This document shows, piece by piece, positions 16,821 through 24,561 of a stretch of 64,000 bases of DNA. Numbering within the stretch: position 1 is the first letter of the stretch; each line of letters opens with the position of its first letter. A program made the position numbers and the translations under genes. Under the pieces are notes generated by a model. It searched no databases. It saw only the letters and a list, made by a program, of their open reading frames with translations, and was not told where the DNA came from. This stretch comes from DATEHG01 sp041691295 (lineage in GTDB: Bacteria; Gemmatimonadota; Gemmatimonadetes; Gemmatimonadales; GWC2-71-9): contig JBEPVA010000001.1 in assembly GCA_041691295.1 (NCBI GenBank), positions 1 through 64,000 of the forward strand, in the 5' to 3' direction.

Positions 16821-17865
16821 AATCCCCTCCCCCATCAAACTCACCGCCTACAGCCACGGCGCGGGCTGCGCCTGCAAACTCGGCCAACTCGACCTGACCG
16901 AGATCCTCCGCAGCCTGCCGGGGATCGAGGACCCGCGGGTGCTGGTGGACGCGGCCACCCGCGACGACGCCGCGGTCTACAAGCTGTCCGCCGAGCGGGC
17001 ATTGATCGCCACGGTGGATTTCTTCATGCCGGTGGTCGACGACGCCAGGACCTGGGGGATGATCACCGCGACCAACGCGCTAAGCGATGTCTACGCCATG
17101 GGGGGCACACCGCTCTTCGGCCTCAACCTGGTGGGCTGGCCGCGCGAGCTGTTGCCGTTCGACCTGCTGGGGCAGGTCATCGAAGGCGGCGCCGAGGTCG
17201 CACGGCGGGCGGGCTGCCTGGTGCTGGGCGGCCACTCGGTGGATAGCCCCGAGCCGCAATTCGGCATGGTCGTCATCGGTGAGGCCCATCCGGACCGGAT
17301 CTTCACTCTGGCCAACGGCAAGCCCGGCGACCGGCTGGTGCTCACCAAGCCGCTCGGCACCGGCATCCTCACTACCGCCCTCAAACGCGGCCGGATCGAC
17401 GAGGCGGAGCTGGCGGAGGCGGTGGCATCCATGTGCACCCTCAACGACGGAGCGATGCGGGCCGCCCGAACTGCTGGCGTGCGCTGCGCGACCGACGTCA
17501 CCGGTTTCGGACTGACCGGTCACCTGGGCAACATGGTCCGGGCCAGCGGGCTGGCAGCCGAAATCAGGATCTCGGCGCTGCCGCTGCTGCAGGGTGTCTG
17601 CCAGCTGGCGAGGGATGGGATGGTTCCCGGTGGCACCAGGCGAAACCTCGAAGCCGCAGCGGAGGTCAAGTGGGGAGCGGATGTGAGTGACGTGGACCGG
17701 GTCATCGTGGGCGACGCTCAGACTTCCGGCGGGCTGCTCATAGCCGTGGCGGAGGAAAAGCTGGCGACGTTGCTGGAGGAGCTCAGGAAGGAGAGGACGC
17801 TGGCGGCGGCAGTTATCGGGAGGCTCACCGCTGGAACGCCAGGCGAAATCCAGATTTCGAACTAA
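16810..17865 (+). CDS. selD: Selenide, water dikinase (selenophosphate synthetase)
   Basis: The 351-aa product uses ATP and selenide to make selenophosphate, the selenium donor for selenocysteine and selenouridine. The N-terminal YSHGAGCACK motif carries the catalytic Cys and Lys of the family. AATRDDAAVYKL and ATVDFFMPVVDD hold the metal/ATP-binding Asp residues, and LGGHSVDSPEPQFG is the conserved central motif. The Cys form is used, with no in-frame TGA. The length is normal. The start at 16810 gives the usual short N-terminus but lies in a heptamer array without a clear ribosome binding site. No selA, selB or tRNA-Sec gene is in the window. Confidence 0.93.
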   Translation: MASPIPSPIKLTAYSHGAGCACKLGQLDLTEILRSLPGIEDPRVLVDAATRDDAAVYKLSAERALIATVDFFMPVVDDARTWGMITATNALSDVYAMGGTPLFGLNLVGWPRELLPFDLLGQVIEGGAEVARRAGCLVLGGHSVDSPEPQFGMVVIGEAHPDRIFTLANGKPGDRLVLTKPLGTGILTTALKRGRIDEAELAEAVASMCTLNDGAMRAARTAGVRCATDVTGFGLTGHLGNMVRASGLAAEIRISALPLLQGVCQLARDGMVPGGTRRNLEAAAEVKWGADVSDVDRVIVGDAQTSGGLLIAVAEEKLATLLEELRKERTLAAAVIGRLTAGTPGEIQISN

Positions 17866-17937
17866 CAGCAAAGAGCGATCGGAGAGAGGATCCCGAGCTG
17901 CTAGGCTTTTCCCTCTCCCCTCGCCCTGCTCCTACAG

Positions 17938-18099
17938 TTACGCACTCCTGCTTTTCAACATCCGGCGAATCACTACCTGCGCGGCGGCAACCGCGGCCGC
18001 CATCGCCGCAGCCTTCATAGCTTCCTTGCCTACCGCGGCCACCTTGCGGCGGGCGATCCGGCGTTTGGCCTTCTTGACTGCCTTCTTTACGGTACCCAT
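17938..18099 (-). CDS. Small basic Lys/Ala-rich protein, 53 aa
   Basis: An ATG at 18099 preceded by AGGAGA at seven-base spacing on the minus strand opens a 53-codon frame ending in TAA at 17938. The product begins MGTVKKAVKKAKRRIARRK, has an Ala-rich helical middle (AMKAAAMAAAVAAAQ) and ends in a basic segment, so it looks like an amphipathic basic helix. It could bind nucleic acid or membranes. The strong ribosome binding site and biased composition argue that it is real. No family is recognised. It resembles the larger Lys/Ala protein at 12780 only in composition. Confidence 0.65.
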   Translation of the reverse strand: MGTVKKAVKKAKRRIARRKVAAVGKEAMKAAAMAAAVAAAQVVIRRMLKSRSA

Positions 18100-18153
18100 G
18101 TGATGCTCTCCTGATTGGGTGGTACCGGTAAGGTAGTCGAGCGCTGTGGGTCA

Positions 18154-18258
18154 GGAGTTGGAGTTTGGAATTGGGGATTCCCATTTCCCATTTCCCATTT
18201 CTCCGCTCTCCCCTCTCTGTTCTCTGTTCTCCTTTCGCCTTTCGCCTTTCGCCTTTCA
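18154..18258. repeat. Fifteen-unit heptamer array
   Basis: Fifteen consecutive 7-bp units in one register: GGAGTTG, GAGTTTG, GAATTGG, GGATTCC, CATTTCC (x2), CATTTCT, CCGCTCT, CCCCTCT, CTGTTCT (x2), CCTTTCG (x3), CCTTTCA. The last unit contains the stop codon (TCA on plus) of the leftward ornithine cyclodeaminase homologue. The purine-rich first units face the pyrimidine-rich later units. Confidence 0.9.
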
Positions 18259-19233
18259 GTCCAGTGACACTTCCCGGCCCACTCCCAACCGCTCTGCCTC
18301 CGCCACCACGAACCGGGCAGCCGCCACGTCTTCGATGCCGAGTCCGAGGGACTTGAAGAGCGTGATCTCATCGGGGCGGGTCCGGCCCGGATGTTTCCGG
18401 GTCAGCACCGCTCCCAATTCGGCGGAGATCTTGCCCGGCGCAATGCTGCGCTCGGCCATGGGAATGAGGAGATCACCCGCTTCGTTCAAGGCCGATTCCT
18501 TCGAATCGACGAACAGCGTGGCGGCGCGCACCAGGGCACTGTCGAGTTCCCGAGAGGTGGGTATGGAGGAACCGACGGCGTTGATGTGAGCCCCCGCGGC
18601 GATCCAGGCTCCCTCGACCACCGGGTCACGTGCGGCGGTCGTCGTACAGATGATGGAGGCATCGCGCACGGCGTCACGCGCCGTGTCCATCACCTCGATG
18701 GTGATGCCCCGGCTGGCCGCTTCCGCCGCGAATCGTTCGGCCCGTTCGCGAGTCCGGTTCCAGACCCGGATCCGGCGCAATGATCTCACCGAGTTGATGG
18801 CCTGCAGGTGGGTCCGGGCCTCGAGTCCCGCGCCGATCAGGGCCAGATCGTCGGCATCCTCCCGGGCCAGCCAGTCGGTAGCCACACCCGAGACCGCCGC
18901 GGTCCGGATGGCGGTGACCGACCCGGCCTCAAGAACCGCGCTGAGCCTGCCGGAAGTTGGATCGACCAGGAGCACGGCGCCCTGATGACTGTCGAGTCCC
19001 CGTTGCGCGTTGCCGGGAAAGATGCTGACGATCTTCACGCCGAGCGACGTTGGGGTCCCGACGCAGGCGGGCATCGTGGCCATGAGACCGGAGCCATCGG
19101 GCAATCGCAGGATATTCCGCAGCGGCTGCTCGGCATTGCCCCGATCTCGCTCTTCGAGTGCTTCGGCCATCAGGCGGATGCAGTCGGTCATGGTGAGCAG
19201 TCGTTCGACGTCCGACCGATTCAACACCCGCAT
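18256..19233 (-). CDS. Ornithine cyclodeaminase/mu-crystallin family protein
   Basis: The 325-aa product has the family's N-terminal substrate domain (GLMATMPACVG, GVKIVSIFPGN), the segment GSVTAIRTAAVSGVATDWLA and a Rossmann NAD(P) site (LALIGAGLEARTHLQAI). Members include ornithine cyclodeaminase, alanine dehydrogenase of the crystallin type and delta-pyrroline-2-carboxylate reductase. The exact reaction cannot be told from sequence alone. The stop codon lies in the last unit of the 15-unit heptamer array, so the C-terminal residue context is set by repeat DNA. Confidence 0.88.
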   Translation of the reverse strand: MRVLNRSDVERLLTMTDCIRLMAEALEERDRGNAEQPLRNILRLPDGSGLMATMPACVGTPTSLGVKIVSIFPGNAQRGLDSHQGAVLLVDPTSGRLSAVLEAGSVTAIRTAAVSGVATDWLAREDADDLALIGAGLEARTHLQAINSVRSLRRIRVWNRTRERAERFAAEAASRGITIEVMDTARDAVRDASIICTTTAARDPVVEGAWIAAGAHINAVGSSIPTSRELDSALVRAATLFVDSKESALNEAGDLLIPMAERSIAPGKISAELGAVLTRKHPGRTRPDEITLFKSLGLGIEDVAAARFVVAEAERLGVGREVSLD

Positions 19234-19308
19234 GTCAGCCCTCCCTCGAATGGTGGAGATGGTGGTACTCTTCGGCCAGATTCCAGAACTTCACAAGGCA
19301 ACGTCCCG

Positions 19309-19536
19309 ATGGCATTCCGCTGGACCCCCGAACGGCTGGATCAGCTGGAACGCGCCGCACTAGACGGCCGCCGCGTGGCGCTGATGCGGCGAGGCACGGA
19401 ATACATCGTACAGGCTTGCCGAGTCGAAAGCGATGGCCGGGGCGACGTGCTGATCGGCCGGCTCCCGATGACCAACGAAGAGATGCGGTTTGCGCTCAAC
19501 GACCTGGATTTCTTTCAGGTCGTGGGCGAGCGATAA
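19309..19536 (+). CDS. Small conserved-looking protein, 75 aa
   Basis: The 75-aa frame starts at ATG 19309 and ends in TAA at 19536. It begins MAFRWTPERLDQLERAALDG, is acidic to neutral, and looks like a single alpha/beta domain with segments such as VALMRRGTEYIVQACRVE. An AAGG lies ten bases before the ATG. I recognise no family. Divergent orientation to the ornithine cyclodeaminase gene and close spacing to the following stress protein gene support it. Coding periodicity is good, with mostly G/C at third positions. Confidence 0.6.
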   Translation: MAFRWTPERLDQLERAALDGRRVALMRRGTEYIVQACRVESDGRGDVLIGRLPMTNEEMRFALNDLDFFQVVGER

Positions 19537-19582
19537 CCTCCAGGCGCTTGACCTTTCCCATTCCGGGCCCCACCCTCCAGCC

Positions 19583-20458
19583 ATGTTCACCCGCCTCCTG
19601 GTCGGCCTCGACGGATCTCCGCAGTCCCGGACGGCACTGGCCCAGGCCATCAGCGTCGGCCAGCGATTCCGCTCCGCCCTGGTCCTGATCCACATCCTGC
19701 GCCCCGAGACGGTTGACCCGGTGGTCCTCCGCTCACTCGGCGGGCCGTGGCATGAGGGCCGGTCAGATCCGAAGGAGCCGGTCCCGGAAGCGCTGGCCGG
19801 ACCTGGTGCCCGGATTCTCGATGAGGCGGCGGCGCTGGTGGTGGCCGCCAACCTGCCGGTGGAGCGGGTGATCCGCAGTGGTGCAGTGGTGGACGAACTC
19901 AATACGATGGCCGCCAGCGCCGATGCCGTCTTCATCGGACGGGTGGGCCGGGCCGGCGGCGAAGATCCGCTCGGACCGGATTCTCGCGACTTGATCCGGC
20001 GGGCGCTGACCCCGGTCGTGGTCTGCGGGCTCAACGTCAGTGCCATGAACCGCTGCGCCGTGGCCTATGACGGTGAAGGCCCGAGCATCAAGGCGTTGCA
20101 GCTGGCCGCCCGGTTTGCCCAGGTGGCGGGCGCCCGCCTCGATGTCATTCACGCCGCGATCGACACTCCCCAGGGCCGCGAGATACTGGCCCGCGCCGAA
20201 ATGGCGCTGTCGGAATTCCCGCTGGACTTCGAGACTCACCTGGAGGGTCCGGACATCGACCGGACCATCCCGGCCGCGCTGGCGCGACTGGGGTCCGATG
20301 CGCTGTTTGCCGGGGCCCAGCGCCAGGCCGGCAAGGTGCTGGTGCCTTCGCACATCGAAGCTATCTTGCGCGCCACCGATATTCCGGTCGTCGTCCACCA
20401 CGTGCCACAGGAAACCAGTGCCCGCCTCTCCGGTGCCCATCGCCGTCCTTCATCTTGA
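19583..20458 (+). CDS. Tandem-domain universal stress protein
   Basis: The 291-aa product has two UspA folds. The first begins TRLLVGLDGSPQSRTAL and the second NRCAVAYDGEGPSIKALQLA, the usual Asp-containing first strand. The Walker-like GxxGxxG(S/T) ATP loop is degenerate. In the first domain the segment FIGRVGRAGGEDPLG takes its place. The second lacks it, so ATP binding is doubtful. The start is the ATG 46 bases after the preceding gene. The 3' end overlaps the RNase HI homologue by 41 bases in another frame. Confidence 0.82.
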   Translation: MFTRLLVGLDGSPQSRTALAQAISVGQRFRSALVLIHILRPETVDPVVLRSLGGPWHEGRSDPKEPVPEALAGPGARILDEAAALVVAANLPVERVIRSGAVVDELNTMAASADAVFIGRVGRAGGEDPLGPDSRDLIRRALTPVVVCGLNVSAMNRCAVAYDGEGPSIKALQLAARFAQVAGARLDVIHAAIDTPQGREILARAEMALSEFPLDFETHLEGPDIDRTIPAALARLGSDALFAGAQRQAGKVLVPSHIEAILRATDIPVVVHHVPQETSARLSGAHRRPSS

Positions 20459-21050
20459 TGAAAGCTGCCTCGGCAATGGCCAAGCCCGCCCCTCGCCCGG
20501 CGGCGCCGGCGGCCTGATCGAGATTCGCACGGTCGGCGCCATTCAGCGCCGCGATTTCTTCCTGCACGCTCCCGACACCACCAACAATCGCATGGCCCTG
20601 GCCGGCGCCATCGCCGCGCTGCAGCTGCTCGGCGCCAACAAGCAGCGCTGCAACATGCTGGTGGTGTCCGATTCGGAGTACCTGATCAAGGGGATGCGCG
20701 AGTGGGTGCAGGGCTGGATGAGACGGGGATGGAAACGGAAAGGCGGGGAGATCGAGAATCTGCAGCTGTGGCAGACCCTGGTGGGGTCGGCGGGCAAGCA
20801 CGACGTGCAGTGGACCTGGGTGCGCGGCCATGTCGGTCATGCCAAGAACGAATACGCCAACGACCTTGCGGTCGGTGCGGCCACCCAGCAGGAAACGTCA
20901 GCGGGCATCGTCGAGTCGGAGTTTCCAGCCTGGCTGGCCGCCAAGCGCGCCAAGGGGCAATACGGCAGTTACGATGAGGACGGGGCGTTCACCGCGTTTG
21001 AGCAGCGGCTGGCCGCCGGAGAGGCAATCCCGGGAGCCGAGGGGAAGTAG
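20418..21050 (+). CDS. Ribonuclease HI homologue lacking one catalytic carboxylate
   Basis: A 210-aa protein with the RNase H fold. The first strand has Asp in HLDES (residue 14), a basic helix precedes SDSEYLIKGM (Asp85), and the C-terminal GHVGHAKNEYANDLA holds the conserved His and Asp149. The second member of the DEDD set, normally Glu in NNRMEL, is Ala here (NNRMAL, residue 60), so activity is uncertain. An extra C-terminal tail of about 55 residues is present. The start is GTG 20418 with AGGA five bases upstream. The first ATG in frame is too far downstream to include the catalytic strand. Confidence 0.85.
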   Translation: MPASPVPIAVLHLDESCLGNGQARPSPGGAGGLIEIRTVGAIQRRDFFLHAPDTTNNRMALAGAIAALQLLGANKQRCNMLVVSDSEYLIKGMREWVQGWMRRGWKRKGGEIENLQLWQTLVGSAGKHDVQWTWVRGHVGHAKNEYANDLAVGAATQQETSAGIVESEFPAWLAAKRAKGQYGSYDEDGAFTAFEQRLAAGEAIPGAEGK

Positions 21051-21091
21051 CTAGAAGCCCTCAGCCTTAAGCCGAGGCGGACTGAGCAGGA

Positions 21092-21610
21092 TCAGAGCGC
21101 GATAGCCGCCCGCTCTGCCGCACTGCTGTCGGGCCGGTCAACCGGGCGCGACTTGGATATCACGCTGATGGCCCCATTGTTTTCCAGCACCGCCACATGC
21201 ACCTCGTCGATGCAGGTGCAGCCGCCCTGGCGCAGGGCCGCCTGGATTTCATGATGACTCAGGTTGGCGTTGGTCACCACTTCCTGGATCAGCTTGCCGT
21301 TGTGAATCAGCACCTGCGGCCGCCCCTCGATCAGCGATTCCAGCTTCTTGCTGCGGAACGTCGCGTAGCCCACCGCGAAGTTGAGCGCCACCAGCGTCGC
21401 CGCCACCAGCAGCCCGCCGATCAGTGAATTATCCCCGCCATTCATCGAGTTCTGGACCGCGTTGGACAGGACCAGCAGCAGCACCAGGTCGAACGGCGCC
21501 AACTGGCCGACCTGCCGCTTGCCGGTGATCCGGAGCAGGACGAGCAGGAAGACGTAAACCACCAGTGCCCGGACGATCAGTTCCCACCAGGGGACGGCTA
21601 GCGAAAACAT
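21092..21610 (-). CDS. DUF421/YetF-type membrane protein
   Basis: The 172-aa product has three N-terminal transmembrane helices (LIVRALVVYVFLLVLLRITG and two more) and a soluble domain with ALRQGGCTCIDEVHVAVLE, characteristic of the YetF/YdfR family (DUF421). Family members sit in the inner membrane with a cytoplasmic C-terminal domain. Their function is poorly defined. It starts immediately downstream, in its own direction, of the heptamer array at 21631. Confidence 0.85.
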   Translation of the reverse strand: MFSLAVPWWELIVRALVVYVFLLVLLRITGKRQVGQLAPFDLVLLLVLSNAVQNSMNGGDNSLIGGLLVAATLVALNFAVGYATFRSKKLESLIEGRPQVLIHNGKLIQEVVTNANLSHHEIQAALRQGGCTCIDEVHVAVLENNGAISVISKSRPVDRPDSSAAERAAIAL

Positions 21611-21630
21611 GCCTGGAACTCCCGGTTAAG

Positions 21631-21665
21631 GGCGGGAAAAGCGAAAAGAGAAAAGCGAAAGGGAG
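21631..21665. repeat. Heptamer array, left arm of a pair around a four-helix-bundle gene
   Basis: GGCGGGA, AAAGCGA, AAAGAGA, AAAGCGA and AAGGGAG lie in 7-bp register. It is the purine-rich inverse of the array at 22113-22147. Confidence 0.8.
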
Positions 21666-21752
21666 AGACTCTGAGATCTATCGCGTCATTCCGACCAGCT
21701 CTCGCGTAATTGCGGTTACCCGAACGAGGTTGTCCGGTCGCATACTGTCCAC

Positions 21753-22109
21753 ATGAAGGACCACCGATCACTCAAGGCCTGGCAGGAAGCCCACCTCGTC
21801 GTAGTGGGCATTCTCAGGATCGCACGAGAATCATGGAGACCATGGGCGAGCGCAGTGTTCAGCCAGGTCCAGCGCGCCTCGTTGTCGGTGCAACTCAACA
21901 TTGCCGAAGGCTGGACCTTTGGTGAATCGCCGACATCCACGCGCCACCTGAGTGTTGCCTATGGTTCAGTGGTCGAGACCCTTGACCTGCTGGATCTGAT
22001 GATCGAGGCGCAGATTGCTCCGGAGGCCGAGCTTGCAACGCTGAAGAGCAATGCAGCACAATCTCAGCGCCCGCTACTCGGACTTCTCAAGCGGCGTCGA
22101 CCGCTATGA
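21753..22109 (+). CDS. Four-helix-bundle protein (S23/IVP family)
   Basis: The 118-aa product has the family signature helices: an N-terminal SLKAWQEAHLVVVGILRIAR and the central AEGWTFGESPTSTRHLSVAYGSVVETLDLLDL. Relatives occur as ORFs in 23S rRNA intervening sequences, and related four-helix bundles (Avd) accompany diversity-generating retroelements. The molecular role of the free-standing genes is unknown. No rRNA lies nearby. The gene lies between oppositely oriented heptamer arrays at 21631-21665 and 22113-22147. A paralogue lies at 59013-59444. Confidence 0.85.
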   Translation: MKDHRSLKAWQEAHLVVVGILRIARESWRPWASAVFSQVQRASLSVQLNIAEGWTFGESPTSTRHLSVAYGSVVETLDLLDLMIEAQIAPEAELATLKSNAAQSQRPLLGLLKRRRPL

Positions 22110-22112
22110 GGT

Positions 22113-22147
22113 GCTTTTCCTTTTCGCATTTCTCTTTTCACTTTTCG
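22113..22147. repeat. Heptamer array, right arm of the pair
   Basis: GCTTTTC, CTTTTCG, CATTTCT, CTTTTCA and CTTTTCG lie in 7-bp register. They form the pyrimidine-rich inverse of the array at 21631-21665 and run to within six bases of the leftward M24 peptidase stop codon. Confidence 0.8.
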
Positions 22148-22152
22148 CGCTG

Positions 22153-23622
22153 TCAAGGCTTCAGGCTTTTCCCCGCCCTCATCCGGGCCTCGATATCGCT
22201 GATTTCCCGCGGCGCCTGTGACACCCGCTCCACTCCCGTTGGCGTCACGAAGTAATCGTCCTCGATCCGCACCCCGGTGTTCTTGTAGCGGGCCACTGCC
22301 ACCCCGATCTTGGCGATCATCTGCCGGTTCTTCGGCGTATCCGGCAGCCCTTCGAGGGCCGAGGCGCGGACGTAGAGACCGGGTTCGATGGTAAAGGCAT
22401 CGCCGAGCTGGAAGGTGCGGGCCTCGAGGTCGCTGAACTGGGCCGGGTCGTGCACGTCGAGACCGAGCCCGTGACTGTAGCCGTGATATGAATACAGGTA
22501 CCACTGGGGGCAGGCCTCACCTTCCTTGCGGTACGGCGGCCGGGTCGGACACAGTCCTTCCGGCGCGTCGAAGGTGGCATCGGCGCTCTCGATCAGCCCC
22601 AGCTTCACCAGCCCGCGCACGATCACCATCCGGGCCGAATCGTAGGCTGCACTGCTCGTCGTACCCGGTTTGATCATCCGTTCCTCGGCCTTCTGGGCAT
22701 CGAGTACGACCTGGTAGACCGCCCGCTGGTCGGCACTGAAGACCCCGTTGACCGGAATAGTGCGGGTGATGTCAGCCGCATATCCGTCGTAGCTGCTGGC
22801 CACGTCCATCAGGACCACTTCACCGTTCTGCATGATCCGTCGCCCGGCGTCGTAGTGCAGCGAGGTCGAGTTGGGACCCGACCCCACGATCGAGGAATAG
22901 GCCGGTCGGTCTCCGCCCAGGCGGCGAAAGGCGTATTCCGCCGAGGCCTGCACCTCGTACTCCGCCTTGCCAGCCCCGATCATCCGCAGCGCGGCCACGT
23001 GGCCCGAATCGCTGATCTCGATGGCCTTCCGGAGCAGGGCCAGTTCGGCCGGACTGCGCTTGGCCCGCAACCGGTCGACCAGCGGCGTGCCGCGACGGAC
23101 ATCCAGGTTCGGGTGCGCCGCCTTGAGCCCGTTGACGATCAGCGAGCCGTAGGAGGCGGTGTCCCGGCGGGCAAACTCGTTGGCCACCGCATCGCTGATC
23201 ACGTACAGGGGCAGCCCGCTGCCCGCCAGCGAATCGAGCAGCGGGGCCAGCCCGGCGCTGTACCGAACGTCCAGACCGGTCTCCTGTGCCAGCGCCACCG
23301 GATCGGTAGTCCTGCCACTGTACAGCGCCCCGCGCAGGTCGGTTGGCGGCACAAACAGCACCGCTTGCGAACTGCCGCCACGCTTGACCATGACCAGTGC
23401 GGCATCGGGATCGAGGTAGCCGGTCAGGTATCGGAATCCGGCGAGCTGCACAAAGGCGGGATAGTGAGCCAGCGGCTCCCGGGCCCCGGCGGAGAAGACG
23501 ATGCCGCTGTCGACCTGCGCCAGCACCGCAGTGCGACGGGCGGCATAATCGGCCTGCGGAATCTGGGCCTGAAGAGCGGTAGCGGCCACCGCCGCCGCGC
23601 CGGCCAGGAGAGCGAGTCTCAT
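22153..23622 (-). CDS. Exported M24B metallopeptidase (Xaa-Pro aminopeptidase-like)
   Basis: The 489-aa product has a signal peptide (LALLAGAAAVAATALQAQ) and an aminopeptidase P N-terminal domain. The pita-bread catalytic domain carries all five metal ligands: Asp in LMDVASSYDG, Asp in YAADITRTIP, His in GYSHGLGLDVHD, Glu in FTIEPGLYV and Glu in VRIEDDYFV. It should cleave X-Pro N-termini of peptides in the periplasm. The start is the ATG at 23622 overlapping the upstream stop by four bases. The frame continues ten codons further, but that start would precede the signal peptide. Confidence 0.9.
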   Translation of the reverse strand: MRLALLAGAAAVAATALQAQIPQADYAARRTAVLAQVDSGIVFSAGAREPLAHYPAFVQLAGFRYLTGYLDPDAALVMVKRGGSSQAVLFVPPTDLRGALYSGRTTDPVALAQETGLDVRYSAGLAPLLDSLAGSGLPLYVISDAVANEFARRDTASYGSLIVNGLKAAHPNLDVRRGTPLVDRLRAKRSPAELALLRKAIEISDSGHVAALRMIGAGKAEYEVQASAEYAFRRLGGDRPAYSSIVGSGPNSTSLHYDAGRRIMQNGEVVLMDVASSYDGYAADITRTIPVNGVFSADQRAVYQVVLDAQKAEERMIKPGTTSSAAYDSARMVIVRGLVKLGLIESADATFDAPEGLCPTRPPYRKEGEACPQWYLYSYHGYSHGLGLDVHDPAQFSDLEARTFQLGDAFTIEPGLYVRASALEGLPDTPKNRQMIAKIGVAVARYKNTGVRIEDDYFVTPTGVERVSQAPREISDIEARMRAGKSLKP

Positions 23623-24488
23623 CGGCCGGGCTTCCCGGCCTTGAACACCCAACTCAGCATCACCCGGCCGGTGATCGCGTCGGCCGGCGCCGTGTACGCC
23701 TCGGCGCTGATGAGCAGCCGGGGACTCGGCACGAAGCTGAAGCCGCCGTGGGCGGTGAACCGGGTCATGTTTGCCTCGATCTTCGTATTGTCGGTGGTTG
23801 AATCGGCCGTGACGTGACTGACCTGGAACCGCGGCCGGAGGAACGAAATACCGAGGCCCAGGTACGGAATGAAGCGGCCACTGGCCATCGTCCGGGCGAC
23901 GCTAAAGTCGCCGCCGAACATCGTCGGCTTGAACTTGTCGTTCGAGACCTGGCTGTTGAAGCACTCGGAATTGGTGGGGCTGGCCACATCACCGGCCGAG
24001 CAGGTAAAGGCCCCTTTGACCGAGCCAAGCACGCCGAACAGCCGCAGGCGGGCCAGCCCGTTCTTGCCGGTCTGGGTGCTGCGACCGATCGCGAAGCTGA
24101 CCAGATTCGACTTGACTCCGTTGACCCTGACCGGCGGAATCCAGCTCAGCTCGATGAACAGCCCCCGCTGACCGGACAGCAGCAGCCGGGGCCGGAACAG
24201 CACATTTTCCTGGTTGGTGTTGAGCGGTCCCTGGCCAGGCTGGCAGACGGTGGGGGTTCGACCGGCGGCGTTGAGATCCGGCACGTAGGTGGCCTCGAGC
24301 CCGAGTCGGATGCTGGCCAGCCGGTACGGCGCCGGCGCCTCCGCGGCATCAAAGGCGATCGGCACCATGTAATGGCCGAACAACTTGACCTCGTTCGAAT
24401 TCTTGGCCGGTTTGCAGGCGTCTTGTGCCGAGGCGGCAATGGGCCAGGCGGCCGCGCCGACCAGCAGCGCGAGCAGGATCCTTCGCAT
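23619..24488 (-). CDS. Outer-membrane beta-barrel-like protein, unknown
   Basis: A 289-aa protein with a clear signal peptide (LALLVGAAAWPIAASAQ) and alternating hydrophobic strands through most of its length (LFIELSWIPPVRV, FIPYLGLGISFLRPRF, LLISAEAYTAPADAI), ending in VMLSWVF. This suggests a barrel of the OmpW/porin size class, but no family is recognised. AAGGAG lies six bases before the ATG at 24488. The coupling to the M24 peptidase (ATGA) suggests a shared operon. Confidence 0.7.
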   Translation of the reverse strand: MRRILLALLVGAAAWPIAASAQDACKPAKNSNEVKLFGHYMVPIAFDAAEAPAPYRLASIRLGLEATYVPDLNAAGRTPTVCQPGQGPLNTNQENVLFRPRLLLSGQRGLFIELSWIPPVRVNGVKSNLVSFAIGRSTQTGKNGLARLRLFGVLGSVKGAFTCSAGDVASPTNSECFNSQVSNDKFKPTMFGGDFSVARTMASGRFIPYLGLGISFLRPRFQVSHVTADSTTDNTKIEANMTRFTAHGGFSFVPSPRLLISAEAYTAPADAITGRVMLSWVFKAGKPGR

Positions 24489-24561
24489 TCGCTCTCCTTG
24501 CTTGACAGTGTACGGTGGTACCTCTAACCTGTCACTTCCTTACCATTATTGCGAGAGCCAC

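Noticed and set aside
18154..18258. Repeat array considered as a CRISPR
   Set aside because: The unit is 7 bp, there are no spacers of constant length and no cas genes nearby.
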